Shown here: one piece after another, positions 44,121 to 52,934 of the stretch
Numbering within the stretch: the first letter of the stretch is position 1
How the letters are laid out: the number at the start of each line of letters is the position of its first letter
Source of the DNA: Chlamydiales bacterium
GTDB lineage: Bacteria > Chlamydiota > Chlamydiia > Chlamydiales > JAJFMA01
Assembly: GCA_030679955.1 (NCBI GenBank)
Contig: JAUXSF010000041.1
Location: forward strand, 62,001 to 126,000
DNA length: 64,000 bases
Direction: 5' to 3'
Notes under the pieces: model-generated
Databases searched by the model: none
Seen by the model: only the letters and a program-made list of their open reading frames with translations
Told to the model about the DNA's origin: nothing
Made by a program: the position numbers and the translations under genes

Positions 44121-45927
44121 CCCAACAACACCTGCTACTTCTGCGCACGCTACTTCCAATACTCTAACACCAGCTGTCGCTGATCTTCCAGAGTATACTG
44201 GCAAGGTTCGTAGAATGGCCTCGGAGCTAGATGGCACGCTCAAAATGCATGCTCCCGAACCAACTCCTCCACCCAAATCGAAATTCACCGTTCACTCAAT
44301 AAAATCCAAGCTTCATCGTACCCCTACTCCCATCGCGAAGTTGGCCCCTTCTCAAGTATCTCAAGAAGCTAACTCCATTGTTGTTCCAGGAGCCACGCCT
44401 TTTTCTTCTCCTCATAGTTCTTCTCCCAGAAGTGCAACATTTAACTTGGAAGATTCGTCAAGAGGTCATGAGAAAAAACCTCCAACTCCTCCAACGACAA
44501 GGAAACGCGTCCCTTCCTTAAAACTCAACCTAGGTCAGGATGTGGGCTGTTCTTCATCCATGCCGGCGCTACGAACGCCACCATCCAAAGATGAAATTTT
44601 TGAAATACCTGATAATATTGTTTCACCCCGCATGCCAGAAACAGACATTGTTTCGCCTCGTGGTGATGTACCGCTTAGAGAACATGCAGGACGTAAAACT
44701 CCTGTTAAATCCGTCAATGGCATCGAGTCAATAGACCTATATAAAAGAGAGGTTTGTCAGATCATTAGGGACAAACTACCAGAACTAAAGCCAGTTCCTG
44801 AAGATGCGAAGTTCGTTGCGAACGCCTATGAGCGCTTAGTATGCGCATATGCAACAGCAGACACAGACCTTGTGTTACCAGATGATCAAAATCAACGAAA
44901 CTGGTTCAAAAACTCTTTTAAAGCTCCCCTGCTTCTATTAACTAAGTGTCATCACTTGCCGGATCTAATGGCAACGTTAGAAAAAATGCCTACCTCTAGT
45001 GCAAAAGGCATCGCACTAACAGCTTTGGGTGGTAAGGAGGGAGTATCTCGCTTAAAGAACATTTGCCGAGCTATTGAACACAGCGCAAAAAAAACTTTAA
45101 AAATTCTTCTAAAAACTCCTTTGGAAGAACGCTCTTACTCATGGCCTGTCACACCAGATGAAAAAAAAATGGCGGCTAGATTTCCATACAATGACATTGA
45201 GACTGGCGCTATCCGAAGTTTGGTTACTACTGAAGCTGCTCAGTTTGCCCAAATCAATATCATAGGGCTAGATGGCAAAACCTATACTTTAAACAATAAC
45301 TACGGTAACGGACTCAGCAAGGAGCAGCAAATCAAGGTCATCTTCGACTTCTTAGATCGTCTACATTTAGCAGGATACCATAGCGATAGACCCACGCCTG
45401 ATTTGAAAAAAGCAGCTGAAATGCTGTCCAGATATAAGGAAACTGAATGTAAGGAAGATGAAGATGAGATTGTAATGCATGCCCATGTATTGCGTGCCAT
45501 CGAAATAGGCGCCTTGGCTCCTGGACAAGATATATTTAAACAAACCTCCGGAACCTATGAAGAGCAAAATAAATGTACTTGGCCAAAAGGTGAAGAAATC
45601 ATTCGCACTATCAAACTGCTCTCACCCACTAAATTTATGGCAACATCCACCAAACTTTGCGATGTCCAACGACACGACGGCTCATCTGCCATTAAATCGC
45701 GCTTGATATGGGATTTTAACTGGGAAGAGGAGGGCAACATAATTGATGCCAATCTAAGCTGCACTGACGTTTGTTCAACACTATCAGCTAGAGAGCAAAG
45801 AGCATGGAAATATGCCTCTGACACGCGTTTAACGTTAACCGCACAGGCACCTTTTGATCCACTTATAGAATATTTAGGTCTAAAGGCTATCGCCTCTACA
45901 ATTGTCACAACGCCATCCACGCAATAA
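44116..45927 (+). CDS. Pro-rich protein, first of a tandem paralogous pair in the tarp position
   Basis: 603 aa. Residues 1-200 are disordered, rich in Pro, Ser, Thr and Lys (TPATSAHATSNTLTPAV; PTPPPKSKFTVHSIKSKLHR; KKPPTPPTTRKRVPSLKLNL). About residues 215-595 form a globular domain shared with the next gene: SSAKGIALTALGG, LLKTPLEERSYSWPVTPDEK, AQFAQINIIGLDGKTYTLNN, AGYHSDRPTPDL, AIEIGALAPGQDIFKQTSGT. No signal peptide. No known family recognised. It lies directly after yebC, where C. trachomatis carries the actin-recruiting effector tarp (CT456). Effector role is inferred from architecture and position, not sequence similarity. Confidence 0.72.
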   Translation: MGPTTPATSAHATSNTLTPAVADLPEYTGKVRRMASELDGTLKMHAPEPTPPPKSKFTVHSIKSKLHRTPTPIAKLAPSQVSQEANSIVVPGATPFSSPHSSSPRSATFNLEDSSRGHEKKPPTPPTTRKRVPSLKLNLGQDVGCSSSMPALRTPPSKDEIFEIPDNIVSPRMPETDIVSPRGDVPLREHAGRKTPVKSVNGIESIDLYKREVCQIIRDKLPELKPVPEDAKFVANAYERLVCAYATADTDLVLPDDQNQRNWFKNSFKAPLLLLTKCHHLPDLMATLEKMPTSSAKGIALTALGGKEGVSRLKNICRAIEHSAKKTLKILLKTPLEERSYSWPVTPDEKKMAARFPYNDIETGAIRSLVTTEAAQFAQINIIGLDGKTYTLNNNYGNGLSKEQQIKVIFDFLDRLHLAGYHSDRPTPDLKKAAEMLSRYKETECKEDEDEIVMHAHVLRAIEIGALAPGQDIFKQTSGTYEEQNKCTWPKGEEIIRTIKLLSPTKFMATSTKLCDVQRHDGSSAIKSRLIWDFNWEEEGNIIDANLSCTDVCSTLSAREQRAWKYASDTRLTLTAQAPFDPLIEYLGLKAIASTIVTTPSTQ

Positions 45928-45966
45928 GATTTTTGTGCTCAAACATGATAGGAAGACCATCATATT

Positions 45967-47646
45967 ATGAATAATATCCCCCCCCTCACACCTCAGCATG
46001 GTTCCGGACGTGTGAAAGAAATGGCAAAATCCATTGAGAAAAAGATAGATCAGCATCCGATGCCAGCGCCACTTCCCACTCCTCCGCCACTATCACGTTC
46101 ATCGCTAGCACACCCCGTGCAGCAGTTTTGTCCACAAAACTCGATCGTTTCAGTTCCTCTAAGTCCCTCCAAAGAGAACAATAACGGTAAGATTGATATT
46201 CAACCTACGCCCCCTACTAAAAGGAAAAGCTCTCTCGGCCTATCACAAAAGAGTGATAACTTATCCTTGCCACCCGTTGGCAATAAGAACGAGATAATGT
46301 TCGCGCCAAAAACTAACAATGACAATAATATCGATGTACAGCCTTCTACGACTCCTCCAAAACGAAAAAACTCTCTTGGCCTGTCGTTGAATTTTAGCCC
46401 TTTTCTAAAAAGTGATCATGTTAACTCGTCGCCTCCGCCTCTTGGCAGTCATGATGAGATAATGTCTCCTCGCGAAATGAGCCCTGCCGCAGAAAATAAG
46501 AACTCGCTGGATCATTTTAAGGTTCAAGCACGGCAAACCATACGATCAAAACTCTCCGAACTGGACTATCGTATAATTGAAAGTGAGAACTTTGCTGCAA
46601 TAGTACACATGAGGCTTCAGCAAGCTTACACGGCAGCAAAAGAACTAAAACCGCCGAAAGATGCTGAAGAATGGGTTATAGACCTAAGGGAATCACTTAA
46701 AGAATTAACCGATTGCCAGACCATATTTGACCTGCGCAATACTTACAAAGCAATGTCAGCCAGCAGCGCGAAAAATATTGCGCAAGCGGCTTTAGGAGGA
46801 TCTGCAGGCATTGCGCAACTAAAAAAAATAAATCACGATATCAGAAAGGCTGCTCAACCGCATCTTAATGAACTTCTAAAAACTCCAGTAGAAAAGCGCT
46901 CCTACCCGTGGCCCGTTACCGCGGATGAAAAGAAGGCGGCGGATGGATTCCCCTCTAATAACATTGAATTTGGAGGCATCCGTGCAATGGTTCATGGAGG
47001 TGCGGCACAATTTACCCAAATCAACATCTTGGGCCTAGACGGCAGTAATTATTCCTTGGATAATAACTATGGAACTGGGCTCGATAAAGACCAGGAGAAA
47101 GGTGTCCTCAACGACTTCTTAGATCTTTTATATGCTGCAGGATACCATAGTGACCGACCCATACCTGATTTACACAAAGTGGCTGAAACACTGAGCAAAT
47201 ATCAAGAGGCGGACGGGGCACATGTACTTCGAGCTATCGAAATAGGCGCATTAGCTCCCGGGTCAGCAATATTTAAACAAACCTCCGGAACCGACGAGGA
47301 ACAGCATAAATACACTTGGCCGAAAGGTGATATCGTTCGCACCATACAACTGCTCTCACCCACCAGGTTTAGGACCCTGTCTACTAAAGTGTGCGAAATC
47401 CAAAGAAAAGATGATAACACACCAGTAAGTAGCTCCTATTTAACATGGGAGCTAATTTGGGAAGAGGAAGGTAGCATCATCAAAGGAAATCTAAAGTACA
47501 ATGTGACCCCTTCACCTTCTGGCAAAAAGCATGCAGCCTGGCAGGCAGCCTCTGACGAGCGCCTAAGATTAACTGCTCAAGCACGTTTTGACCCACTTGT
47601 GAAATATTTGAGCTCTCCTACTCCTATACTTGAAGACAAAAAGTGA
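45967..47646 (+). CDS. Pro-rich protein, second of the tandem paralogous pair
   Basis: 559 aa, 39 bp behind its paralogue, ribosome site AGGAAGA. The N-terminal 180 residues are disordered and carry a duplicated unit with KRKSSLGLS and KRKNSLGLS (46195-46308 and 46333-46473). The C-terminal domain follows the paralogue closely: SSAKNIAQAALGG, LLKTPVEKRSYPWPVTADEK, AQFTQINILGLDGSNYSLDN, AGYHSDRPIPDL, AIEIGALAPGSAIFKQTSGT. The domain is well conserved while the N-terminal halves differ, as expected if the tails bind different partners. Function unknown; probable secreted effector. Confidence 0.72.
   Translation: MNNIPPLTPQHGSGRVKEMAKSIEKKIDQHPMPAPLPTPPPLSRSSLAHPVQQFCPQNSIVSVPLSPSKENNNGKIDIQPTPPTKRKSSLGLSQKSDNLSLPPVGNKNEIMFAPKTNNDNNIDVQPSTTPPKRKNSLGLSLNFSPFLKSDHVNSSPPPLGSHDEIMSPREMSPAAENKNSLDHFKVQARQTIRSKLSELDYRIIESENFAAIVHMRLQQAYTAAKELKPPKDAEEWVIDLRESLKELTDCQTIFDLRNTYKAMSASSAKNIAQAALGGSAGIAQLKKINHDIRKAAQPHLNELLKTPVEKRSYPWPVTADEKKAADGFPSNNIEFGGIRAMVHGGAAQFTQINILGLDGSNYSLDNNYGTGLDKDQEKGVLNDFLDLLYAAGYHSDRPIPDLHKVAETLSKYQEADGAHVLRAIEIGALAPGSAIFKQTSGTDEEQHKYTWPKGDIVRTIQLLSPTRFRTLSTKVCEIQRKDDNTPVSSSYLTWELIWEEEGSIIKGNLKYNVTPSPSGKKHAAWQAASDERLRLTAQARFDPLVKYLSSPTPILEDKK
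46195..46473 (+). repeat. In-gene duplication in the Pro-rich tail
   Basis: Two copies of a roughly 40-residue unit, D(I/V)QP..TPP.KRK.SLGLS followed by a linker and LPPVGNKNEIM...P or PPLGSHDEIMSPR. A degenerate copy (TTRKRVPSLKLNL...DEI...SPR) exists in the preceding paralogue. Confidence 0.7.
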
Positions 47647-47697
47647 GAGCCGTTTTATAGCTCTTTTGCTATCCTAAGCGACAAAAAAGGTTAAATC

Positions 47698-49203
47698 ATG
47701 ACAGACCAAAAAGTTCGCACTGCTATTACTCCTACTCGAAGTGAAGATTTTCCAGAATGGTATCAGCAAGTGCTAAAAGCCGCTGATCTAGCGGAGAATG
47801 CTCCAGTGCGCGGCTGTATGATCATCAAGCCTTGGGGTTATGGCATCTGGGAAAATATCCAACGTGACCTCGACAAGCGCATCAAAGACACTGGCCACGT
47901 GAATGCCTACTTCCCGCTCTTCATTCCAATGAGCTTTCTAGAAAAAGAAGCGGCTCACGTAGAAGGTTTCGCCAAAGAGTGCGCTGTTGTCACACACCAT
48001 CGCCTAGAAGAACGTGATGGCAAACTAGTCCCTACCGGTGAGCTGGAAGAACCTTTAGTGATTCGTCCGACATCTGAAACAATTATCGGTTGGGCATTCT
48101 CAAAATGGGTAGAATCCTACCGTGACCTACCTCTGCTCATTAACCAATGGGCTAACGTTGTACGCTGGGAAATGCGTCCTCGTATCTTCCTGCGCACAAC
48201 AGAGTTCCTGTGGCAAGAGGGACACACCGTCCACGCTACGGAAGCAGAAGCCATTGAAGAAACACTGAAAATGCTAGAAGTCTACCGCGACTTCATGGAA
48301 AATGTTCTGGGCTTACCAATCATTATCGGGGAGAAATCTCCCGGCGAGCGCTTCCCAGGCGCCGATAAGACCTTCTGTTGCGAAGCTATGATGCAGGACT
48401 ACAAAGCTGTTCAAGCGGGTACGTCTCACTACTTAGGTCAGAACTTCGCTAAGGCATCAGAAATACGCTTCACAGATGAACAGGGAGTTGTTCAATACGG
48501 GTATACCACCTCTTGGGGTGTTACAACACGTATGATCGGCGCTCTGATCATGACTCATGGCGATGATGATGGCATTAGATTGCCTCCTCGCATAGCTCCA
48601 CAACAAATTGTGATAATTCCAGTAATTCCAAAACCTGAAATGGCTGACAAAGTGATGACCTATTGCCAGCAAGTTAAGGAACAGCTTGAGAAGCAATCCT
48701 TCCATGGTTATCCCGTTCGCGTCTTGATTGACAAACGTGATATGCGCGGCGGTGAAAAGAGCTGGGATTGGATCAAAAAAGGTATTCCTATCCGTCTTGA
48801 AGTTGGTCCTAGAGATGTCGACGGTGATTGTGTCATGATGTCGCGCCGCGATCAAACGCCTAAAGACAAACAAAGCTTGCCTAGAGAAGGTTTAGACATC
48901 AAGATCGTCCAAACACTCGAAGAAATTCAAAATAACCTCCTAGCGCAAGCTAAAGCTTATCGCGATGCACATACTCGCGATGACATCACTACTTTCGAAG
49001 AACTCAAACGCTTTTTCACTGAAGATCCAGACGGCGGTTTTGTGCTAGCCAAATGGTGCGGAGATCAAGAAACCGAGAAGATGCTGGATGAGCTTAAAGT
49101 AACGATTCGTTGCATACCAGTCACACAACGTGGCGGCGAAGGCCAATGTGTCCTAACAGGCAAGCCTGCCACCATCGATGTGATATTGGCCAAATCCTAT
49201 TAG
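47698..49203 (+). CDS. proS: Prolyl-tRNA synthetase, archaeal/eukaryote-type (no INS editing domain)
   Basis: 501 aa. Class II synthetase motifs: ENIQRDLDKRIKDTGHVNAY (motif 1 region), VIRPTSETIIGWAFSKWVES (ATP/proline pocket), RWEMRPRIFLRTTEFLWQEG (motif 2), TTSWGVTTRMIGALIMTHGD then GIRLPPRIAPQQIVIIP (motif 3 to anticodon domain). The C-terminal zinc-like domain typical of the archaeal/eukaryal form is present and ends in ILAKSY. The bacterial INS editing insertion is absent. Charges tRNA-Pro. In memory, the Chlamydiaceae enzyme is the longer bacterial type, so this form is notable. Confidence 0.95.
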   Translation: MTDQKVRTAITPTRSEDFPEWYQQVLKAADLAENAPVRGCMIIKPWGYGIWENIQRDLDKRIKDTGHVNAYFPLFIPMSFLEKEAAHVEGFAKECAVVTHHRLEERDGKLVPTGELEEPLVIRPTSETIIGWAFSKWVESYRDLPLLINQWANVVRWEMRPRIFLRTTEFLWQEGHTVHATEAEAIEETLKMLEVYRDFMENVLGLPIIIGEKSPGERFPGADKTFCCEAMMQDYKAVQAGTSHYLGQNFAKASEIRFTDEQGVVQYGYTTSWGVTTRMIGALIMTHGDDDGIRLPPRIAPQQIVIIPVIPKPEMADKVMTYCQQVKEQLEKQSFHGYPVRVLIDKRDMRGGEKSWDWIKKGIPIRLEVGPRDVDGDCVMMSRRDQTPKDKQSLPREGLDIKIVQTLEEIQNNLLAQAKAYRDAHTRDDITTFEELKRFFTEDPDGGFVLAKWCGDQETEKMLDELKVTIRCIPVTQRGGEGQCVLTGKPATIDVILAKSY

Positions 49204-49218
49204 CTTTTTGTGGGAGTA

Positions 49219-49617
49219 GCATAAGTCGTTTATTGTATCGTTTTATGCCGTTCTTTCAGAACTCGGCTGCTTTTTTTGACTCAACCTAGGCCTCTCGTCC
49301 TCGCTACGCTCGTCCTTCAGCCTAGGCTGTATCATATCGACCCTTCGGGCCTCAGAAAAAAAACACCTTCGGGCTATAAACTATCCTCGAGGCCCAAAAG
49401 GTCGACATGATTAGCCTAGGTGAGTGCGGCTACTTCTCGTTGGGATTTATCACCGCAAATGGCAGCTATTAAAAGGTCCTTTCTAGAGGCCCGAAGGGTC
49501 GACATAATATAGCCTAGGCTGAAGGACGAGCGAAGCGAGGACGAGAGGCCTAGGTAAAGCCAAAATAGCAGCCGAGTTCTGAAAGAACGGCATAAAATCG
49601 ACTTGTGCAATTACCTC
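49219..49617. repeat. Large nested inverted-repeat element, same family as 27.9 kb
   Basis: Fills the roughly 400-bp gap after proS. Outer arms GCATAAGTCG / CGACTTGTGC; next TATGCCGTTCTTTCAGAAC with its complement near 49570-49597; then a near-perfect 45-bp pair running from CCTAGGCCTCTCGTCCTCGC (about 49286) against GAGGACGAGAGGCCTAGG (about 49536-49555); inner CGACCCTTCGGGCC/GGCCCGAAGGGTCG at about 49338 and 49490. Four layers in all. Open frames in it are repeat sequence. Confidence 0.87.
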
Positions 49618-49829
49618 GAGTCGACAAGGTGAACGTTAGTCTTCCCCTATTCGAAAACGGGTATTCCAGTACTGGAGGCAAATTCCCCAGCCCCGAAGAG
49701 CGAGAACTCTACATACTTTGGGAGGCCTTGCGAATTATCGCAAGATTTTCCAATAACCCAGCCTTGGATGATGAGCGTTTAGAAAAACTCAAGATCTGTA
49801 CAGCAAAACTCCAGGAATTATCTCTTTAA
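49605..49829 (+). CDS. Small hypothetical protein, up to 74 aa, starting inside the repeat
   Basis: The GTG at 49605 lies in the right end of the palindromic element; a second GTG at about 49629 lies just outside it. The C-terminal part (PSPEERELYILWEALRIIAR; LDDERLEKLKICTAKLQELS) reads like a real acidic helical protein, whereas the first residues come from repeat sequence. The 3' end overlaps the converging TPR gene by 12 bp. No family recognised; could be a recent gene product or chance. Confidence 0.4.
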   Translation: MQLPRVDKVNVSLPLFENGYSSTGGKFPSPEERELYILWEALRIIARFSNNPALDDERLEKLKICTAKLQELSL

Positions 49830-51419
49830 ATCTGGATCGGCATGTTGCCACGCTTTTTGAATGCGTTGTGGAAGGTCGCCCACATCTTTGTGCTGGGCCT
49901 GCAAGCTTTGCATTAAACCGCTTAGTGCCCAACCATTCTCGGGATGTTTTTTGAGGTCTTCAAGATACACCTTTTCCGCCTGTTGAGGTTTGCCAGCTTT
50001 TAACAAAGCAGCGCCCAAGGACAGCCTCATCGGCAAATACCACACAGTCATATCCAAGTTGGTGTTGTCTTCTATCATTACAGCCTTTCTCAGAGCTGCA
50101 ACTGCTTGATTGGGATCGGTTTCTAGTTGTGCTTGGAGGTCCAAAAAGGCCATCCCTAGCATCTTGATGCGTACATTCCGTTCGTCTAAATTGTGAAAAC
50201 GAATTCGATCTTTAAGCGATTTTAGGTATTTTTTGGCTTTTTCGGGTTGTCCTGTGTGTGCAAAAGCTAACCCTACCGCATAGGCATAGACACTACGAGA
50301 AAAAACGTACCCCCGCTGGGCAGGCGGTGGATTTATCTGCAAAATCTCATCCCACTTGCCAAAACGAGCCAAAAGAAGATAAGGAACAGCGGTAAAAGTA
50401 TCCGTAATATAGCGATCGGTCATCATATCGCCGTTATTAAGGCGCTTGATCAGATCATTAGCAGCCTCCATTGCATCATTTAAGCGCCCTTCCATCACCA
50501 GTGAGCCAAAAAGATAGTAGTAATTGTGCAGATAAAAACCTGCGAAATCAGACTCCCTGATTGCAGCAGAATTGAGTAGCTTGGCATCCGCCGCAACGCC
50601 TCGCTGGTTGGCCTCGGTAGCTTCATGATATCTGCCCAAAGCAAAATAGATGTGAGCGGGCATGTGCTGTAAATGGCCCGATCCAGGAACAAGTCCATCC
50701 AGCGCCGTCGCACTAGAAAGCGCCTGCTCGGGCATATTACACGCTTCCAACGCATGAATGTTGAAGTGAAGCAGTCCTACATGTTTGGGTGACAGCGTCA
50801 AACCTGTCTGAAGAGTATCGAGAATCTCTTTCGTCACACCTGTGGGTCTGCCTTCGTGCATTCCATGCATCAAGTCATTCTTATCCATAAAGGCTTGAAT
50901 ATACAAAGTACGGATGTCGGGTGCATTAGGATACTTTTCGCTAAGCTTTTTAAGCGCTGCTATGTACTTATCAACTGCTAGATCATTCCCAGCATCGACC
51001 GCTCGAAATTTTTTAGATAAAGCGAGGATCAAACCTTTCTGTTCAGGAGTCGAATTGCGAATGAGTCGCTCGGCTTTTAAGATGGCCTCCTTTCCCTGCA
51101 CAAACCACTTATCCTCTGGCGAAGAGGTGGATTGATCATAAGCTGCCGCCTCTCCCCAATAGCACATGGCACAGGTGGGTTCCAACTTGGCAGCTTCCTC
51201 AAATGAGCGCGCAGCTTCCAAATAATTAAAACCGTAGTAAAGCACCATACCCTGATTGAAATACGCTTGCGCTCGTTGGGTTTTAGGACCTAACGGCGAA
51301 GAATAAGCACTGAACCCTTCTAATAGAGGAAAGGTTCCTGCCGACAGGCTAGGAAATAAGCAACAAAAGAAAAATAGAAGAGTGCGAATGTGTACCATAA
51401 GCACGAACATATGTCGCAA
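49818..51419 (-). CDS. Secreted TPR-repeat protein
   Basis: 533 aa; an N-terminal hydrophobic signal follows one of three close in-frame ATGs (HIRTLLFFFCCLFPSLSAG), and no strong ribosome site decides between them. Multiple TPR units: RAQAYFNQGMVLYYGFNYLE, EAAKLEPTCAMCYWGEAAAY; MPAHIYFALGRYHEATEANQ; FAHTGQPEKAKKYLKSLKDR; LGAALLKAGKPQQAEKVYLE. The CAMCYWGEA and HMPAHIY motifs recur in a family of bacterial periplasmic TPR proteins. Role probably scaffold or protein contact; partner unknown. Confidence 0.8.
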   Translation of the reverse strand: MRHMFVLMVHIRTLLFFFCCLFPSLSAGTFPLLEGFSAYSSPLGPKTQRAQAYFNQGMVLYYGFNYLEAARSFEEAAKLEPTCAMCYWGEAAAYDQSTSSPEDKWFVQGKEAILKAERLIRNSTPEQKGLILALSKKFRAVDAGNDLAVDKYIAALKKLSEKYPNAPDIRTLYIQAFMDKNDLMHGMHEGRPTGVTKEILDTLQTGLTLSPKHVGLLHFNIHALEACNMPEQALSSATALDGLVPGSGHLQHMPAHIYFALGRYHEATEANQRGVAADAKLLNSAAIRESDFAGFYLHNYYYLFGSLVMEGRLNDAMEAANDLIKRLNNGDMMTDRYITDTFTAVPYLLLARFGKWDEILQINPPPAQRGYVFSRSVYAYAVGLAFAHTGQPEKAKKYLKSLKDRIRFHNLDERNVRIKMLGMAFLDLQAQLETDPNQAVAALRKAVMIEDNTNLDMTVWYLPMRLSLGAALLKAGKPQQAEKVYLEDLKKHPENGWALSGLMQSLQAQHKDVGDLPQRIQKAWQHADPDLKR

Positions 51420-51438
51420 TTACACCAAAAAATCAAGA

Positions 51439-51759
51439 TTAACGAACGAAAATCCACTGCTGCTGAATTTCCGAACGCTCTTTATAGGTGCGTCTAAGCT
51501 GATTAAGATCGCGACGGGTGGAAACCTTCTTCTCAATTTCACCCATTTGGCGCTGAATCTCTTCCCAATGCTCTTCGGAAAAGTTCTCTTTATCGGAGAG
51601 GATTTTTTGTATCTGCTCGGGACGAACCTCTAATTGCTCGAAGATTTCCGTGGTTTCACGGTCAGCTTCCTCAATTTTGATGAGGAGATCTTGAAACTTC
51701 TTCTCATTGGATTCAATCTTCTTGGCGAGATTATCCTGGGAAAAAAGTTCTCGAAGCAT
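51439..51759 (-). CDS. Small coiled-coil hypothetical protein
   Basis: 106 aa; ribosome site AAAGAGGA before the ATG. Nearly all charged helix (NEKKFQDLLIKIEEADRETT; WEEIQRQMGEIEKKVSTRRD), with an NFSEEHWEEI turn in the middle, predicting a coiled-coil hairpin. No signal peptide. Family not recognised; size and charge would suit a chaperone or structural adaptor, but nothing proves it. Lies 19 bp upstream of the TPR gene on the same strand. Confidence 0.65.
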   Translation of the reverse strand: MLRELFSQDNLAKKIESNEKKFQDLLIKIEEADRETTEIFEQLEVRPEQIQKILSDKENFSEEHWEEIQRQMGEIEKKVSTRRDLNQLRRTYKERSEIQQQWIFVR

Positions 51760-51858
51760 TGTAGTTTCGTCCTCTTTATTTTAAAAATCCCTTTTATTAT
51801 ATTCCATTAATTGATTAAAATCAATCACTTTCAAAGAGTTACTTTACATAGAGGCCAT

Positions 51859-52386
51859 ATGATCCCCATTCTTTATACTCTTCCTATAGGAACTGCCCTA
51901 GCCGGCTACCTTGGTCTTACAGCGGTGGTTTATCTGGCCTTAAGGAACAAAGATGAACTTATAGATGCAATGATCGATGGTGCCGCCAGCAGATTTTTGA
52001 ATCGCGATGCGCTACTGAAAGAAGTAGATAAAATGGACCTCCGCGACCAAGTTTCTAGCCTTTTAGCTGAAAAAGTAGACTCTGTTTTGGAAAAATTTAA
52101 GCAAAAAACGCCAATGGTTGCGCTATTTATGAACGACTCCATTAAGGCTACTATTAAAGATCTGGTGGTGTCCGAGGTAATTAGCGAACTGCCCGCCTTA
52201 CAAAGAACTTTGGCAGGTAAAGCCTTGGATCACTTTGATCTACCTACTCTGCTTAAGGATAAACTTAGCCAGCTCGACCTACATTCCATAATCACACAGC
52301 AGCTCAAGCCCGCTCAGTTTGTAGCTTCAGGAATAGGATTTGCCGTTGGCGTCCTTCATCTCATCTTACTGGCATTTTTTATTTAG
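51859..52386 (+). CDS. Membrane protein with terminal helices, about 175 aa
   Basis: The ATG at 51859 is preceded by AGAGGCCAT; an ATG 16 codons earlier (51811) lacks a site and would add a polar, basic leader. Seen: an N-terminal membrane helix (ILYTLPIGTALAGYLGLTAV), a long polar amphipathic region (SSLLAEKVDSVLEKFKQKTP), and a C-terminal hydrophobic helix (ASGIGFAVGVLHLILLAFFI) ending the protein, so both ends are probably membrane-anchored. No family recognised. Confidence 0.65.
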   Translation: MIPILYTLPIGTALAGYLGLTAVVYLALRNKDELIDAMIDGAASRFLNRDALLKEVDKMDLRDQVSSLLAEKVDSVLEKFKQKTPMVALFMNDSIKATIKDLVVSEVISELPALQRTLAGKALDHFDLPTLLKDKLSQLDLHSIITQQLKPAQFVASGIGFAVGVLHLILLAFFI

Positions 52387-52437
52387 GAAGCCTTGATTCA
52401 TCGAGACTTCTTTAGGCGAAACCAATGGACTCACGAT

Positions 52438-52840
52438 TCTCAGTGCAGGAGCGCTGAGCCTCCTAATCGCCCATGGTAAGGCCATACTTGTACCCACATC
52501 TTTTCCTTGACTTGCTGTTGTTCCCTCAACCCCTCGTTCTAATGCTGCCAAGCAGCAATTCATATTTTAGCCCCTAGCCATATACCCGAAGAAATGAGAA
52601 TTGGCTAGGGGAAAGCATAATAAGGAGCTCGCGTTGCGGAGCACCGCCTCTAGTAAACTCACACGATTCAATCCATATTTATTTGATGCGGTGCTCCCGC
52701 AACGCAAAATTTTCTCTAACCATACCCATAGCCAACCCTCCTGTCGTCGGGTATGGCTATGGGCTAAAATAAGACATGCTGCTTCGCAGCATCTTGCATC
52801 AGAAAAGATCAACAAAAAGATGTGGGTACAAGTATGGGGG
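52438..52840. repeat. Four-layer nested inverted-repeat element
   Basis: Fills most of the 548-bp gap 52387-52934. Layers from outside: perfect 22-nt arms 52483-52504 and 52815-52836; hairpin pair TGCTGCCAAGCAGCA (52543) and TGCTGCTTCGCAGCA (52777); near-matching arms 52564-52589 and 52747-52770 (TTAGCCCCTAGCCATAT..., TATGGCTATGGGCTAA); GCGTTGCGGAGCACCGC (52631-52647) against GCGGTGCTCCCGCAACGC (52688-52705). Flanked on the left by the TCAGTGCAGGAGCGCTGA repeat shared with 6.5 and 9.0 kb. Confidence 0.87.
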
Positions 52841-52889
52841 TAAGGAGTCCATAGGGCAACGCAACTCTGGGACAGAGCAAAAGAACTAT

Positions 52890-52910
52890 CGCACCGCGGA
52901 AGCCGGTGCG
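52890..52910 (-). terminator. Hairpin after the M16 protease gene
   Basis: CGCACCG (52890-52896) and CGGTGCG (52904-52910), 7-nt loop; on the minus strand it is followed by ATAGTTCTTTT. Lies 24 bp past the stop at 52935. Confidence 0.6.
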
Positions 52911-52934
52911 TCAGTTTGTTTCAAAAACAAATGC

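Noticed and set aside
52567-52843. Frames of about 80 codons on both strands
   Set aside because: Entirely within the four-layer palindrome; symmetric sequence gives mirrored open frames.
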